Origin: Diplonema japonicum
Taxonomy: Eukaryota; Euglenozoa; Diplonemea; Diplonemida; Diplonemidae
Direction of reading: 5' to 3'
DNA length: 64,000 nt
NCBI GenBank assembly: GCA_964019335.1
Contig: OZ025674.1
Location: 558,001 to 622,000, forward strand
Shown piece after piece: positions 31,764-42,608 of the stretch. Below the pieces are notes generated by a model. The model did no database searches, was not told the DNA's origin, and saw nothing but the letters and a program-made list of their open reading frames with translations. Numbering within the stretch: the first letter of the stretch is position 1; the number at the start of each line of letters is the position of its first letter. The translations under genes were made by a program, and so were the position numbers.

Positions 31764-32551
31764 ATGTCTGGTGAGCGCAAATTAGGGAAGAAGGCCAAGC
31801 TGCCGGATGGGTGGATTACAGTGGCGCCTGTGCTGGAGGCTTTGGACAGAGATCTGAAGGATTTGTTAGCACAGGGACACGACGGGAAGAGAGTAGTAGA
31901 GATGCAGTGGCCGGTGCATCAGGTATGAATGAAGAGGGTTCATAGGGGTTTTACTTCTAAACATCACCTCAGATCAACTGGCAGAAGTCAAGGTACATTT
32001 ACGACATGTTTTACATCTACAAGAAGATCAGCAAGCAAGTGTATGAGTTCTGCATCAAGAACAAGGTGGTGGACTCCAACCTGATTGCAAAGTGGAAAAA
32101 GCCTGGGTACGAGAGGCTGTGCTCAACGTACGTCATCAACCCAAGGAACTACAACTTTGGGGGTGTGTCAATCTGCCGTGTGCCGAGGCACGACCTAGGT
32201 CCCGACCACCCTGCGGTAGAGGACAAGTTTACAGGGTGCAGGGGGTGCGCAAGTGGCAGGGGCGGGAAGAGAAATATTTTCGGTAATAAATATGGGCAGT
32301 ACTTAGCCGCCATTCAGTTGAACCGAGAAGAGCGTGCAGCGAACGGCGAGGAGGTCGAGGCTGACAGCATATGGGCAACAACGGAGGACGAGGCAAAGTT
32401 CGACACAGCGAACAGAGACTCAGACGATGAGGAAGGGAACAGGAGGAAGAGAAGGCGCAAACTGCAGAGGCCGCCTACTGAATCGGAGCGTGAGACCGCG
32501 GAGCAGAATAATGAACAGAAGCCGGCTGAGGAGGCCGCTGAAGAAAAGTAG
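31764..32551 (+). CDS. BUD31: BUD31/G10 spliceosome protein with reduced cysteine set (2 exons)
   Basis: Exons 31764-31922 and 31973-32551 join to 245 aa. The intron is 50 nt, the longest resolved in this window, with a CTAAAC branch-like site. Strong BUD31 signatures are PDGWITVAPVLEALD, SRYIYDMFYIYKKIS, YEFCIKNKVVDSNLIAKWKK, PGYERLC and SICRVPR ... GCRGCASG. BUD31 belongs to the activated spliceosome. Several cysteines of the zinc-binding C-terminus appear replaced (LCSTYV, VSIC, EDKFTGCRGC). A ~90-residue charged extension (lysine/arginine then glutamate) follows, making the protein longer than the usual ~145-160 residues. Confidence 0.93.
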
Positions 32552-32634
32552 TGTTTGCTTGTATCGTTAATCAAATTACCAATTTTTCTTGTTATTGCAG
32601 TACAACCCATGCAACCCTCACAGGCACCACATGA

Positions 32635-35600
32635 ATGGATAAGAACCCAGCGGTGGACAGGATATGGGTGTTCCTGAACTTGAAAGATGAAAGCGTGGGG
32701 CGAGAGAAAGCAGCCTTATGGCTACTCGCTGGGATTGAAATGACTAAGGTATGATGCAAGTTAAAACACCATAAAAGACAGGAAGTGCTGGAAGGGGTGC
32801 CCGAGGTACTGAACGAAAGAAAGCACCTGCTGAAGTTGATTGATAACATCGAGTACGAGACGGGTGTACTTGTAGATGAGCAGCTAGAAGGTGTGGAGAC
32901 CAATGCATGGATAGACGCGTGCACGGGGCTGAGGGAAGGTGGCTTTACGGTCACGGAGTGTGTGGACTTGATAGCAGACGCGGCGATGCTGCTTCGGGGC
33001 GATGGGGTCAAGCTGAATGGGACGGAAATAGACACCGCTCTGGAGGCTATTGAGATAACGTGCGATGAAGAAATAAGAAAAAACAATACAGCTGTCGACA
33101 CAGAGACTATTGTAGCTGGGGCACGGCAGCTGGGCTTTGTCGCCCCTCCTAAGGCCGTGTACACTGCGGTCTTAGTTGCCGCTGCTAGGCAAGGCGCCGA
33201 TCGCCCACCAATAGAGGAACTCATTGACGATGGGAATGGGCGGGTCGACCTTTTGAACGACGAGCTTGAGCTAGCAGGTGAAACCTTCGGTAGGAACAGG
33301 AAGCCGATGCGACCGCTCACTGACGACGACCTAGAGACATACGAGCACCCCCCGAACAGCGTAGGTCTCCCAAGACGCGGGAGGTTGGTTCCCTTCTGCA
33401 CAGAGGAGTCTCTGGCAGAAAACGTCCTCGAGGAGACTCTGAGGTGCTGGTACGGGAAGACCCTCTCTGACCTCGACACCGTCGATGCACCCACAGTGCT
33501 TGATGAGATAGTGGCGAACATGAAAGTGCCTAAAAAGAGCGAAGGGGACGACGTGGGTGACCCCATGGGCATCTTGGCAGATGTGGCGTTTGCTTTAAAC
33601 GCTCGACTGGGCCCATCGCATCCTCACCTGACTCCTGCAGGGCTCCTTGTGTTATGGATGTGCACTATGGAAGGCGTTGATATCGACCGCTTGATGAAAT
33701 ACAAAGATGTACCACACGCGAAGGACATGCTGCGCATGACGGACGCAGGGGGCACGAACGCCACAACGGCGGGTACGGGCGACGAGTACTCAAAGAAGTA
33801 CGCGGGTAGACGAAACCAGAGCATCCTGCAGGAGATTGCCCTCGCCATGCGAGGGATCAAAGACACTTGTGTGGTCCCTTCGTCTGCCTTGATGCTCACC
33901 CTTACCACTCTGGACGGGCTCAATAGCAGCTTCTCCAACGAGTCCATTTACTTGGAAGTGCACGTTAAGGGAATCAATCCGCAGGTGTCAGAGACCAGGA
34001 TCTATGCCCACAGCATTAGCTTCTCGCAGGTCATTATTATACCGCTTACTGCACCAACAGTGTCCATCAAAATCAGTGGGCAAACCGCATCAGGGAAATA
34101 CATCGGAACTGCCGAAACGAAGTACCCGAACACGGAAGGTCAGACGCTGAGGCTCCCTTTGACCCCAGCCGAACTACATGTGCACAGGTCTTCGGCAAAG
34201 TTTGCAACGATAGGTATCACTACAGCAGAAACGAACATGGATCCTAAAACCATGAGCGGTCTGATCGAGTCTCTAGGAGGGAGCGCTCAGAAGTTGTGGG
34301 CCAAAGACAAGCTAACAAAATGGGTGAAGGTCACTTGCTTGCTGCAAGCGATGCAACAGCTGCAACCTCTTTCTTTGTACCGAGGGATCACGGTGCCAGC
34401 AGCAATCGCACAGCGGCACAGCGAACTGCAGAATGGTACTCCATACACATGGTTTGCACCTTGTATTGCCTCACATGACGAGTCGGTGGCTCATCAGGGT
34501 GAGACTGCAAACTCGCTTCTGTTTAGGTCCGGTGGCACAGCCGGGATAGATGTGAAGAACATCAGTTACTACCCAGACGAGAAGACAATTATCACAGCAC
34601 CTTTTGCCACCCACAATGTCGAGGGATCCCAGGGTACAGCGCCAATCTCAATTACCATGAATGATGCTCCATTGCTCCCGAGTGGTGGCATCGTGATACC
34701 TGCGGCACTGCGAAGATTTTACAACAGTTGTCTTGCTGACCTGACTAGAGCGGATGAGCAGCTGAGGAAGGCTCAGGATAGGAATTGGGCGGAACGATCG
34801 CGCCACCTTATTCAGCTTGTTGCAGATGGCGACTTGAGGCTAAAGCTTCGCGATGAGAAGCAGCACGATGTAGTGCCACAAGTAGACGCTTTACCTGACC
34901 ATCTTTATGAGCGCGTAGCCGACAGGCTGGCCCCACTCCCTCGAGGGGTCGGGCAAAGCATGCCCCATGGACTCACTCCTCTGGTGTTCTGCTCAGCCCG
35001 TACCACTGCACCCCAACTGCTGTCAGAGCTTATTCTGCTATGGTTTGATAAGGAGGGTGATGTGCTTGACGAGCTCATGGAGAATCTCATGCTGCCTGAC
35101 GAAGCAACCGCTCTAACAGTCCTGTCTCACCTTGCTGCATCACTAGCTCAGTTACATGCTAACCAGCCGCGTAACTGGATGGAGATCTTGATTCTTGTTT
35201 TCATTTCTCTTGAAAGCAACGACGTAGACAGGCTGTGTCTTCTGGATGACGTGCCATCGGCATTGAGTCCCTTGGCCGAAAAGGAAGAGTATGTGTTACG
35301 AATGGAGAACAGCAGGAATGTGTCAATCTTACCTGTGTTCAGCAGTGCTTTGGCTAGCATGGCTGACTACCAGCTCAGTGCCACACTCGCTTCGAATGCA
35401 TCGGAAGCTAAGAGAGCCGCACTCATCGAGCCCTACAAGGCCTCGAAGGAAATAGTTTCTAAATGGATAAAAATCATAGGACTCACGATGGCGATGTGTG
35501 AACCGATCTCTGGTGAGCTAGTAAGGTGCGCCACCCCAGCACCAGGTGAGACGGAGAGGATCAGTTCCATCGAGACTGGGTCTTGGGGTCTGTGGGCAGC

Positions 35601-38485
35601 ACCTTCTTTATGTAGTAGAGAAGAAGTGCCTGTCGTCGCGAGGGAAGGCGCACTGAAGGTGAAGTACACTATAAAAGGAATTGTCGAAGCTTTGGACTTG
35701 TCACCTTACCGGGCACAGCACTGTCCTGGCGACACGTCTCCTGCTATCTTGTTGCCACCATTTGTATCATACTTGATCGGCGATATTGAGGTGAATAACA
35801 ACAATATGTCAATAGAGCTTCTGACCCGAGACGTGCTATCTAGCGTGCACCCAGCAATACGGAAATGGCGTGAGGCAATCGACAGCGACTCTCTAAAAGC
35901 TGACTCAAGGCTCAAGGAAGCGCATAGCATGTCTGTGAAGCTGAAGCAGCAGGAGATGGTGCGGCGACATGAGGTGAGCCTTGGGAAACGTGTCGTCTTG
36001 CCAAGTGTGCAAACCGTGCATACAACGCTAGAGACACAGAAGGAATACAGATACTTGATTCAAGATGAAGTGCTAACCACGCACTGTGACCATGCTTCAG
36101 TGGGGACAGTTGGCAACGTGACTGATGCTGTAGTGACGAATGTATCTGATCTCAGGCGCAACATGCGCGAACTCGCTGCGGAGATGAGAGGCGAGGTGCT
36201 GCATGCTGAATACAAGCCACCGCCTCCTCCGCCAAAGGTTGTGAGCGTAGCCTTTGACGATGGGTCAATTTACCTGCTTCCCACGGAACTATTGACGGTG
36301 CACCCCGTGTCGTGGATGCCGAAGATGCCTTCGACCGTGCAGGTGTGCATACGGTACTGCGAACTAGAAGAAGGCGTGCAAGGCGCACGTGCAAGGATGC
36401 TTATCGATGGGGGTGATGATACAAGGGTCACCGATGCGCCCCTCAACGACCAAGCTTCGTATGCCTCCGTTTCACTAGACGAAGAAGAGCTGGACGACAC
36501 ACGGCCGCCTGTGCGGCCTGGGGATCCTGCACGGCCAGTTTGGGAGGAAGCTTTCGACATCGAGGTTGACAAGATCAGGCTTGCAGAGGCCCCGCTGGAG
36601 CTGCTGTTCAATGTATTTGCGGAGACCATAGAAGAGGAGATGGATGAGTATGACTACATCGTGAGGGATCTTAATGAGGGTGAGGATGAGTCTGTGATAG
36701 GCGTTGCTTCCCTAACGTTGCCTATCCACATATTGTTGGAGAATATTGACAAGCCGCGACAATTCCCCCTTGCATTGAAGCACCCCAAAGAGGGGATGCC
36801 CGACACCATGACAGTGCTTAAAGTGGGCGAAGACCCCATCCCGTACTCTGTTGGAACCCTTCACATTTCGCTACAGATGATTAAGGATGACACAGAGGAG
36901 GAAGAGGAAGAACTGAGCGACCCCTTGGCAGAGAATGCGGAGCCTTTAAGGTATGCTTCATGGTGAACTTCAATACAAGACAGCTGGCGGAAGGGCGAGT
37001 ATGCGTCTGACAGAATTTGCACAGCGTGTGACGTGGGTGGTGAAGAATACGCTGAAGCACGCTACGTGTGTGCACAGTGCGACGCAAAGCTGTGCGAAGA
37101 CTGCTGGGAGATGGACCACAAGGACCCCAAGACTCATGACCACAAGAAGTTGCTGCTGTACTATCACTGTGACTTCTGTTTCGTGGATACTGAGATGCTT
37201 AGTAGCTCAGACGGTAGACCTGCGCTGTGGGCTTGCGAAGATTGCGATCTAAACCTTTGTAAAAGCTGTTGGTACGACGAGCACAAGCATCCACAACGCC
37301 GAAGCCACGAAAAGGAGTTCCTCTATCCTGGTACTGAGACTGGAGAATGGGCGGCTGCTACTGTTCTGGCGCAGACCGTGTCCTACCACACGGACAGGTT
37401 CTTCTCCGATGCCATATCGTTCAGGACTGCTGCCTTCCTCTTGTGCGGTGCATGTAACGAGAAAGATGCCGTGTACAGCTGGCCGGTACCTTTTGAAGGT
37501 GGTGAAGGTTTCACTCCTTTTCTGCTATGTTCAGAGCACATGGTCACACAGAAGCAAGAGCACGAAGACGACCTTGCGGAGGCTGAGGCTAACAACCTGC
37601 CTCTTCCACCTGAAAGACCAAGCCCTACTTTGTTAATGGATGCATGCTACTTGTGCAGCGGGCTTGAAGGCAAGCCTGCCGTTTATACCTGCAAGGAGTG
37701 CAATATCCCTCTTTGTTCAGTTTGCTGGAAGAATCAGCATCGGCACCCTCAGCGAAGGAGCCATAAGAAGGAGGTGAACATGCAATCTGCGACGCATGGG
37801 TTGGCTCATGACCTTCTTTGCAAGATAGAAGATGCAGTGGCGCGCATGGAGATGGTGACAAGAGTGGAAGAGCCATTGGTATGCTATTGCTTGTTTGCTT
37901 GCTTTTTAACACAAACAGATGACGGTTGTGAAGAGGAGTAACGAAGCAGACGTGTGGAGAGCAAGGCTGCGTGCGCAAGAGGAAGGCCTTGTGCATGCTG
38001 TGGAGGTTGCCGAAATGCGCAACGAGCGAGATGAGAGGGCACGGGCGCGATCTGCACGTGACGGAGAAGTGCTCACAAAGCATAACGGGTACATAAGCAG
38101 TGGTGGCGACATCGGTATCTCGCAACGCCTCACTATCGAAGAGGCGAAGGAGATGTGTCTAAAGATACCAGACTGCAAAGGCTTCACTTTCAAGGAAGAG
38201 CCGCACAATAATAAGGTTCGTGTATTCTTCAAAAACACGTGGAACCTGCAAGGCAGGAGCAAAGGATGGACATCGTTCCGAAAGGAGGACAAGCCTATTC
38301 TAGGGCTGTGCCACCATGGCGCCCTCAAGGCTTACTGCGGTGAGTGCCACAAGGAGAAGAACCAGCGGAAGCCTGTTGGTTTAGCAGCCATCGGGGCCAT
38401 TGACCCAGCGGTGGGTGTTCCCAGCTACAAGGATCCCGATGCTCTTGAGGCAAGACTTGCAAATATGATATGGAATAGTGCCTAG
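32635..38485 (+). CDS. 1,914-aa protein: duplicated ART-like region, C2-like, B-box-type zinc fingers, PAN/Apple (4 exons)
   Basis: Exons 32635-32748, 32782-36950, 36984-37878 and 37919-38485; introns 33, 33 and 40 nt. Residues ~230-1040 contain two related halves (LVPFCTEESLAENVL and LVFCSARTTAPQLLS; HLTPAGLLVLWMCTMEG and NWMEILILVFISLES). Each is followed by a stretch resembling mono-ADP-ribosyltransferase folds (LYRGI ... YTWFAP ... SYYPDEKTIITAP in copy 1; weaker in copy 2). The usual catalytic Glu position in copy 1 appears to be Thr. A C2-like domain spans ~1190-1410. At least three B-box-like Cys/His fingers of type C-x2-C ... LC-x2-CW ... H-x-H-P lie at ~1440-1700. A PAN/Apple-like module (GYISSGGDI ... 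CLKIPDCKGFTF) lies near 1770-1845. The start is uncertain, as a short ATG frame overlaps at 32631. Confidence 0.7.
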
Positions 38486-38549
38486 ATTATTGTATTTTAA
38501 ACATAGATTTTTTTTTCTTCCTCCGAATGTTATTTACTCAGCACAGAAT

Positions 38550-40214
38550 ATGGCCGACGATGAAGCTGAGAAGAGTAGCAAAAAAGAGGAAGACAAAGAA
38601 GAGAATGTAGACGAGGAGCAGGAGGTGCAAGAAATAAAGGAAAAAGATGAAACTGCAGAAGCAGCGGAGCAAGCAGGTGAGGAGGTCAATGAAGGAGAAG
38701 TGCAAACGGAGAACGAAGCTGCACAGTCTGCAGAACCTAAGGATCATGTACAAAGCGTAGAACAAGGGGAGGGTGACTCAACTGTTGTTGAAGCATCGCC
38801 AGAGCCCGATTCCGAGCCTGTATTAGAACCTGACCCATCTCCTGTTCCAGAACCTGCTCCCGTACCTGAGGTTGAACCTGAAAAGACAGAGCCCGAGCCG
38901 ACTCAAGAGGGCACGGCTGAAAAAACTGAAAGTGTCCCCAAAAAGAAAGGAAAGCGAAAGCGTAAAAAGAAAAAGGCACAAGATGACGAGATCGTACCAC
39001 CAGAAGAAACCAATGATGCAACCGAAGAGCCACTCAAGCAATACACGTGCGAGGACTGTCTTGAAGAGGCTGCTGCTGTAGAGTGCACAACTTGTGATTT
39101 GAGGTTGTGCCAACGCTGTAGTGACATCATCCACCAGAGGAGGGCATTTTCGTCACACTCGCTAAGTCCTATCAAGGCTGTAGCCAAACATATGTGTCTG
39201 AGATGTGGTGAGAATGCTTCCATGGCGATGTGCGACGAGGGCTGCTTGGGTGGTGCGGCCATGTGCGTTCAGTGCTGGTTCGCTGTGCACAGCACGTCTG
39301 ATAAAATAGCACACAAACCACAGTTCCTTTTGTGGCCGTGTGAAAAGTGCTACACTGAACGGCAGTGCGAAGGGACTGGCAAGGCACCCCCTGCGATATG
39401 GAAGTGCGAGACGTGCAACGTGAACCTGTGCCGTTCCTGTTGGCGCAGCGTGCACCAGGTGGGCAGTCCTGCTAGTTACCACATTCCGACGGAGCTGTAT
39501 CCGAAAGAGAATAGCCCTCTGTTGTTGATGGAGAAAAGCCAGAAATGTGAGATTAGCCAACCGCCGTACCTTCCACCATCACCCCCAACAGGTACGCCTG
39601 CTGTGCACCCGAGTCCCGCAGGCCCACGCAGACAGTCGGCAGTGTCGATCGCGTCTCCTTTTTCAGCACCAGCACCATCCCCGCTGCCTTCGTCGCCCAA
39701 CTCCAAAAGGGAAGGTGTTGTGCAGCACTTTTACACAGCAAATGACTTGAACAGAGAGGGTCCAGACCGCCGTTCACTTCATGAGAGGGTTAGTGCTACT
39801 GAGCAGGAAGCTGTTCGCCGCGAGTGGTCGCGCACAGGGGTCAATCCTTATCACAGATACCGCCTCATGAATTACTTCAATGTGCGCTGCCCTTCGAAAT
39901 TACCGTCGGTGGTGTCAACGTTACACGCTTTTGAAGGAAGAGAGAGCGAACTCTTTGCAAGACTGGCGGAAGCCCATGGAGAAGAGCCCAAATATGACCA
40001 TCTTGCGCAGGCCATGCGGCCGGGATGGAGGGCCGTGCAATCCCCACAGGGCGAAGTCTTTTACTTGCACCAGCGTGGCGCCAAACAGTGGGCGCATCCC
40101 ACGGCACATTCTTATTTAGCCTCATTGGCTCCTATTTCCACACCAGCCGCTCAGCTGGCGACCTTTGGCCACAGGGGCCTCATGGTGCATGAGGACACCA
40201 AACGAACACGTTGA
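38550..40214 (+). CDS. B-box-type zinc-finger protein with C-terminal WW-like domain
   Basis: 554 aa, single exon. The ATG is 3 nt after a CTCAGCACAG acceptor. The N-terminus is acidic and Pro/Glu-rich, followed by a basic KKKGKRKRKKKK patch. Three B-box-like fingers follow (CEDCLEEAAAVECTTCDLRLCQRC; CLRCGENASMAMC ... CVQCW; CEKCYTERQC ... CETCNVNLCRSCW), about residues 165-310. They are clearly related to the fingers in the preceding 1,914-aa protein. Near residue 491 a WW-like module appears (GWRAVQSPQGEVFYLHQ ... W.HP). Pro-rich ligand binding and protein scaffolding are inferred; no RING domain is visible, so ligase activity is not supported. Confidence 0.8.
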   Translation: MADDEAEKSSKKEEDKEENVDEEQEVQEIKEKDETAEAAEQAGEEVNEGEVQTENEAAQSAEPKDHVQSVEQGEGDSTVVEASPEPDSEPVLEPDPSPVPEPAPVPEVEPEKTEPEPTQEGTAEKTESVPKKKGKRKRKKKKAQDDEIVPPEETNDATEEPLKQYTCEDCLEEAAAVECTTCDLRLCQRCSDIIHQRRAFSSHSLSPIKAVAKHMCLRCGENASMAMCDEGCLGGAAMCVQCWFAVHSTSDKIAHKPQFLLWPCEKCYTERQCEGTGKAPPAIWKCETCNVNLCRSCWRSVHQVGSPASYHIPTELYPKENSPLLLMEKSQKCEISQPPYLPPSPPTGTPAVHPSPAGPRRQSAVSIASPFSAPAPSPLPSSPNSKREGVVQHFYTANDLNREGPDRRSLHERVSATEQEAVRREWSRTGVNPYHRYRLMNYFNVRCPSKLPSVVSTLHAFEGRESELFARLAEAHGEEPKYDHLAQAMRPGWRAVQSPQGEVFYLHQRGAKQWAHPTAHSYLASLAPISTPAAQLATFGHRGLMVHEDTKRTR

Positions 40215-40354
40215 TTGTACACGTTTATTTTTTTTTCTCAAAGTTGTAGTATTTTCTTTTTTTGCCCTAACAGCTATTGTCTTTGCTACAACTTGTAGTG
40301 GCAAAAAAAGCGTTGCTCATTTTTTAAGACAGCAATGAAAGGTAATGGAATAAT

Positions 40355-41224
40355 ATGCAACGAGTAGGCGAGTCAGTGTTATACGCTGCGGCACGGACCG
40401 GGAGCGACATCGTGTGCACACGGCTCATCCAGGAGCACTTCGGGAGGCGGGAGCCGGTGGCGGTCGATATGCCACTCGTATTGAGAGAGTTCGCACTGCA
40501 GAATAGGTACTACTTAGCGAAGCATGTGTTGGAAGTGTTGGCGGTACAAGGCACGGCACATCCCAGCTATTATTTGCATACGGCTTCGTTTGCACCCAGT
40601 TACGAAGAGGCAGAGGAAGTGTTGAGAAACATAGAGTTCAGCAACGGTGTAGCGTACTCATTGATGGCAGCTTGCATGACGAACAGGAATTCTCCAAAGG
40701 CGGAGGAGATTCTCCAGAGAATGGAAGAGAAAGGTTTAGAAGTAACATCTCAGCATTACGCTGCGCTACTGAGGTGCTACACAGACTTCGCGGACGTCGA
40801 GAGGTTGTGGAAGGAAATCATCGAGCAAAAAAAGCAAACTGTTACAACCAGCAAGATGTTCTTCCTTGCGTGTGGTGATGCTGCAAAGTCACGCCGTGAT
40901 AAGTACGTGCTGCATGCAGAAGCCCACTGGAACGAAATACGGCACAAAGGGTACTACAGCAACAAATGGCTTTGGGCAGCAATGATGCGGGTCTACTGCA
41001 AGAGCCACGATGTCACGTCTGCCGAGGCCTTTTACAGAGTGTGCCAACAGCATGCAAAAGATAACACAATCCTTCTGCGGACGCACCACCTTGAGAACTA
41101 TCTGAAGCAAGCCAGGCTTCAAGGCAACGCCCCTGACGATGACGACACAAATCTAGACATCTTGTGCCTTTGGTATTTCCTGCTCAGCATGAGAGTGTAC
41201 TTTTATTACAGGGGTGGGATATGA
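40355..41224 (+). CDS. Pentatricopeptide-repeat (PPR) protein
   Basis: 289 aa. PPR-type helical hairpins are visible (VAYSLMAACMTNRNSPKAEE, ILQRMEEKGLEVTSQHY, YAALLRCYTDFADVERLWKEI, MFFLACGDAAKS, NKWLWAAMMRVYCKSHDVTSAEAFY). PPR proteins bind RNA, usually in mitochondria or plastids. No clear targeting peptide is seen. The last 18 codons overlap an intron-like segment (GTATTT ... TTATTACAG, 41173-41211, 39 nt), which leaves the same TGA stop whether or not it is removed. The stop overlaps the next gene's ATG. A four-base ATGA-type overlap is unusual if both mRNAs are made from one precursor. Confidence 0.75.
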   Translation: MQRVGESVLYAAARTGSDIVCTRLIQEHFGRREPVAVDMPLVLREFALQNRYYLAKHVLEVLAVQGTAHPSYYLHTASFAPSYEEAEEVLRNIEFSNGVAYSLMAACMTNRNSPKAEEILQRMEEKGLEVTSQHYAALLRCYTDFADVERLWKEIIEQKKQTVTTSKMFFLACGDAAKSRRDKYVLHAEAHWNEIRHKGYYSNKWLWAAMMRVYCKSHDVTSAEAFYRVCQQHAKDNTILLRTHHLENYLKQARLQGNAPDDDDTNLDILCLWYFLLSMRVYFYYRGGI

Positions 41225-42553
41225 ATGACAGCAGCAGCCTGAGCACGTCGTCAGATGATTTCCCGACACCACAGGGAGCTAGATGGAATAGGCCAGTAGC
41301 CCGAAGTAAGACAACTGGGAATGGGGTATGAGCTTCGCTATTTGTTACACACCATTAGGTATCCACGCTTCAGGCAGTACCACGCTCTGTACCCCAGAAG
41401 CAGGCGTGGGCTCCGCCAGCACCACCGGCGGATGAGCCCAGCACGCAGCGCAAGCTGCAGTACGACGCGTCGCACTCTACGGTGTGCAGTATAGAAGTTG
41501 ACAAGGAGTCGCCAGGTACCACAATTGAGGATATTGTGCCTTTGGATAGCCTACGTCGTCTGCGAGACAGTTTCGTGACACATCATCACAAAGCAGCAGT
41601 GGGTAGTGAGCCGCAAACGCGACCTAAGCAGCTGCACGAAAGCCCTGATCGCGTTACTGATGCTGCTGCGACGCAGCCCGAGAATCAGGTACACACACAG
41701 CGCCTGAGTCACCCCAAAGACGCCAGGAACATAACTGTGAGTTCAGTCGACGTCGCCTCGGAGATGACTCCGCAGAAGGATTTACAGAAGGTCGTGCTAG
41801 AACAGGAGGAGCGCATCCGTGACTTGGTTAAAGTACTGCAAGAAGCATCGGCCGAAATAAAGAGGGAAAGACGCTTGCGTGAAAAACAGAAAGAAGAATA
41901 CGACCGGCTGCGCAATGGGAAGGAAGGTATCGCGTCCGCTGCTATGGTGTCGATGAAGTTAGACAACGAGACACTGGCTCGTGAAGTGCAGCGGCTCCGG
42001 GCATCAGAGGCACGACAGTCTGAAATGTATGGTCAGAAATTGGAGACCATGAGGAATGCATTGCAGCACGTCGAGAAGATGAGGGAAGAAGAGGTCGAAG
42101 AGGCAATGAGAAACAGAGAGCAAATAGATGCCTTGCAGGACGAAGTACGCAGAATGAAAGAGTCAGCAAGGCAGAGGCATGTCCACCAGATAGGCACTAA
42201 GGTTAATGAAGACGCACAACTTGTAGAGCGTATGAAGAGGGCCTTGGCACCGCCACCCGACCCTGAATCCATGGCAGTGCTCATAGACAGCATGGTGCGC
42301 GAGCTGAAGCGATTGTGGCGCGAAGAGAATAAAGAGCTGCTCCTGATAAAAAGGGGAAGAAACCTTTACAGCTTCGGCGAGAGGAAACTCAACCTCCAGC
42401 TTGTGAATGGTAAGCTGGCATATCGCGCTGGTGGGGGGCACAAGGTGTGTTTTTGCATTTAATTCACTGTAACTACTGTAGGACCTGCTGACGTTTCTCG
42501 AAACGCAGGAGCGGAGCCGGCGGGCAATTGTGCAACATGTACCTTTGATGTAG
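41221..42553 (+). CDS. Coiled-coil protein with C-terminal GAS2 (GAR) microtubule-binding domain (3 exons)
   Basis: Exons 41221-41325, 41359-42444 and 42482-42553 join to 420 aa (introns 33 and 37 nt, phase 0). Residues ~1-130 are disordered. Residues ~130-330 form a long coiled coil (VLEQEERIRDLVKVLQEA ...). The C-terminal ~60 residues match the GAR domain of GAS2/spectraplakin proteins: NLYSFGERKLNLQLVNGK, LAYRAGGGHK, and after the last splice DLLTFLETQERSRR. The GAR core GGG motif is interrupted by intron 2, and removing it restores the domain. Microtubule association is inferred. It is followed immediately by two more large coiled-coil genes. Confidence 0.8.
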
Positions 42554-42588
42554 AATAGAACATAGAGTCTTATTGTGAGGGCACAAGC

Positions 42589-42606
42589 ATTTTAACGACA
42601 CCACAG
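42589..42606 (+). promoter_or_regulatory. Inferred trans-splice acceptor with branch-like TTTTAAC
   Basis: The stretch CATTTTAACGACACCACAG lies two bases upstream of the ATG at 42609. It is indistinguishable from the 3' half of the mini-introns, which supports one machinery serving both. Confidence 0.55.
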
Positions 42607-42608
42607 GA

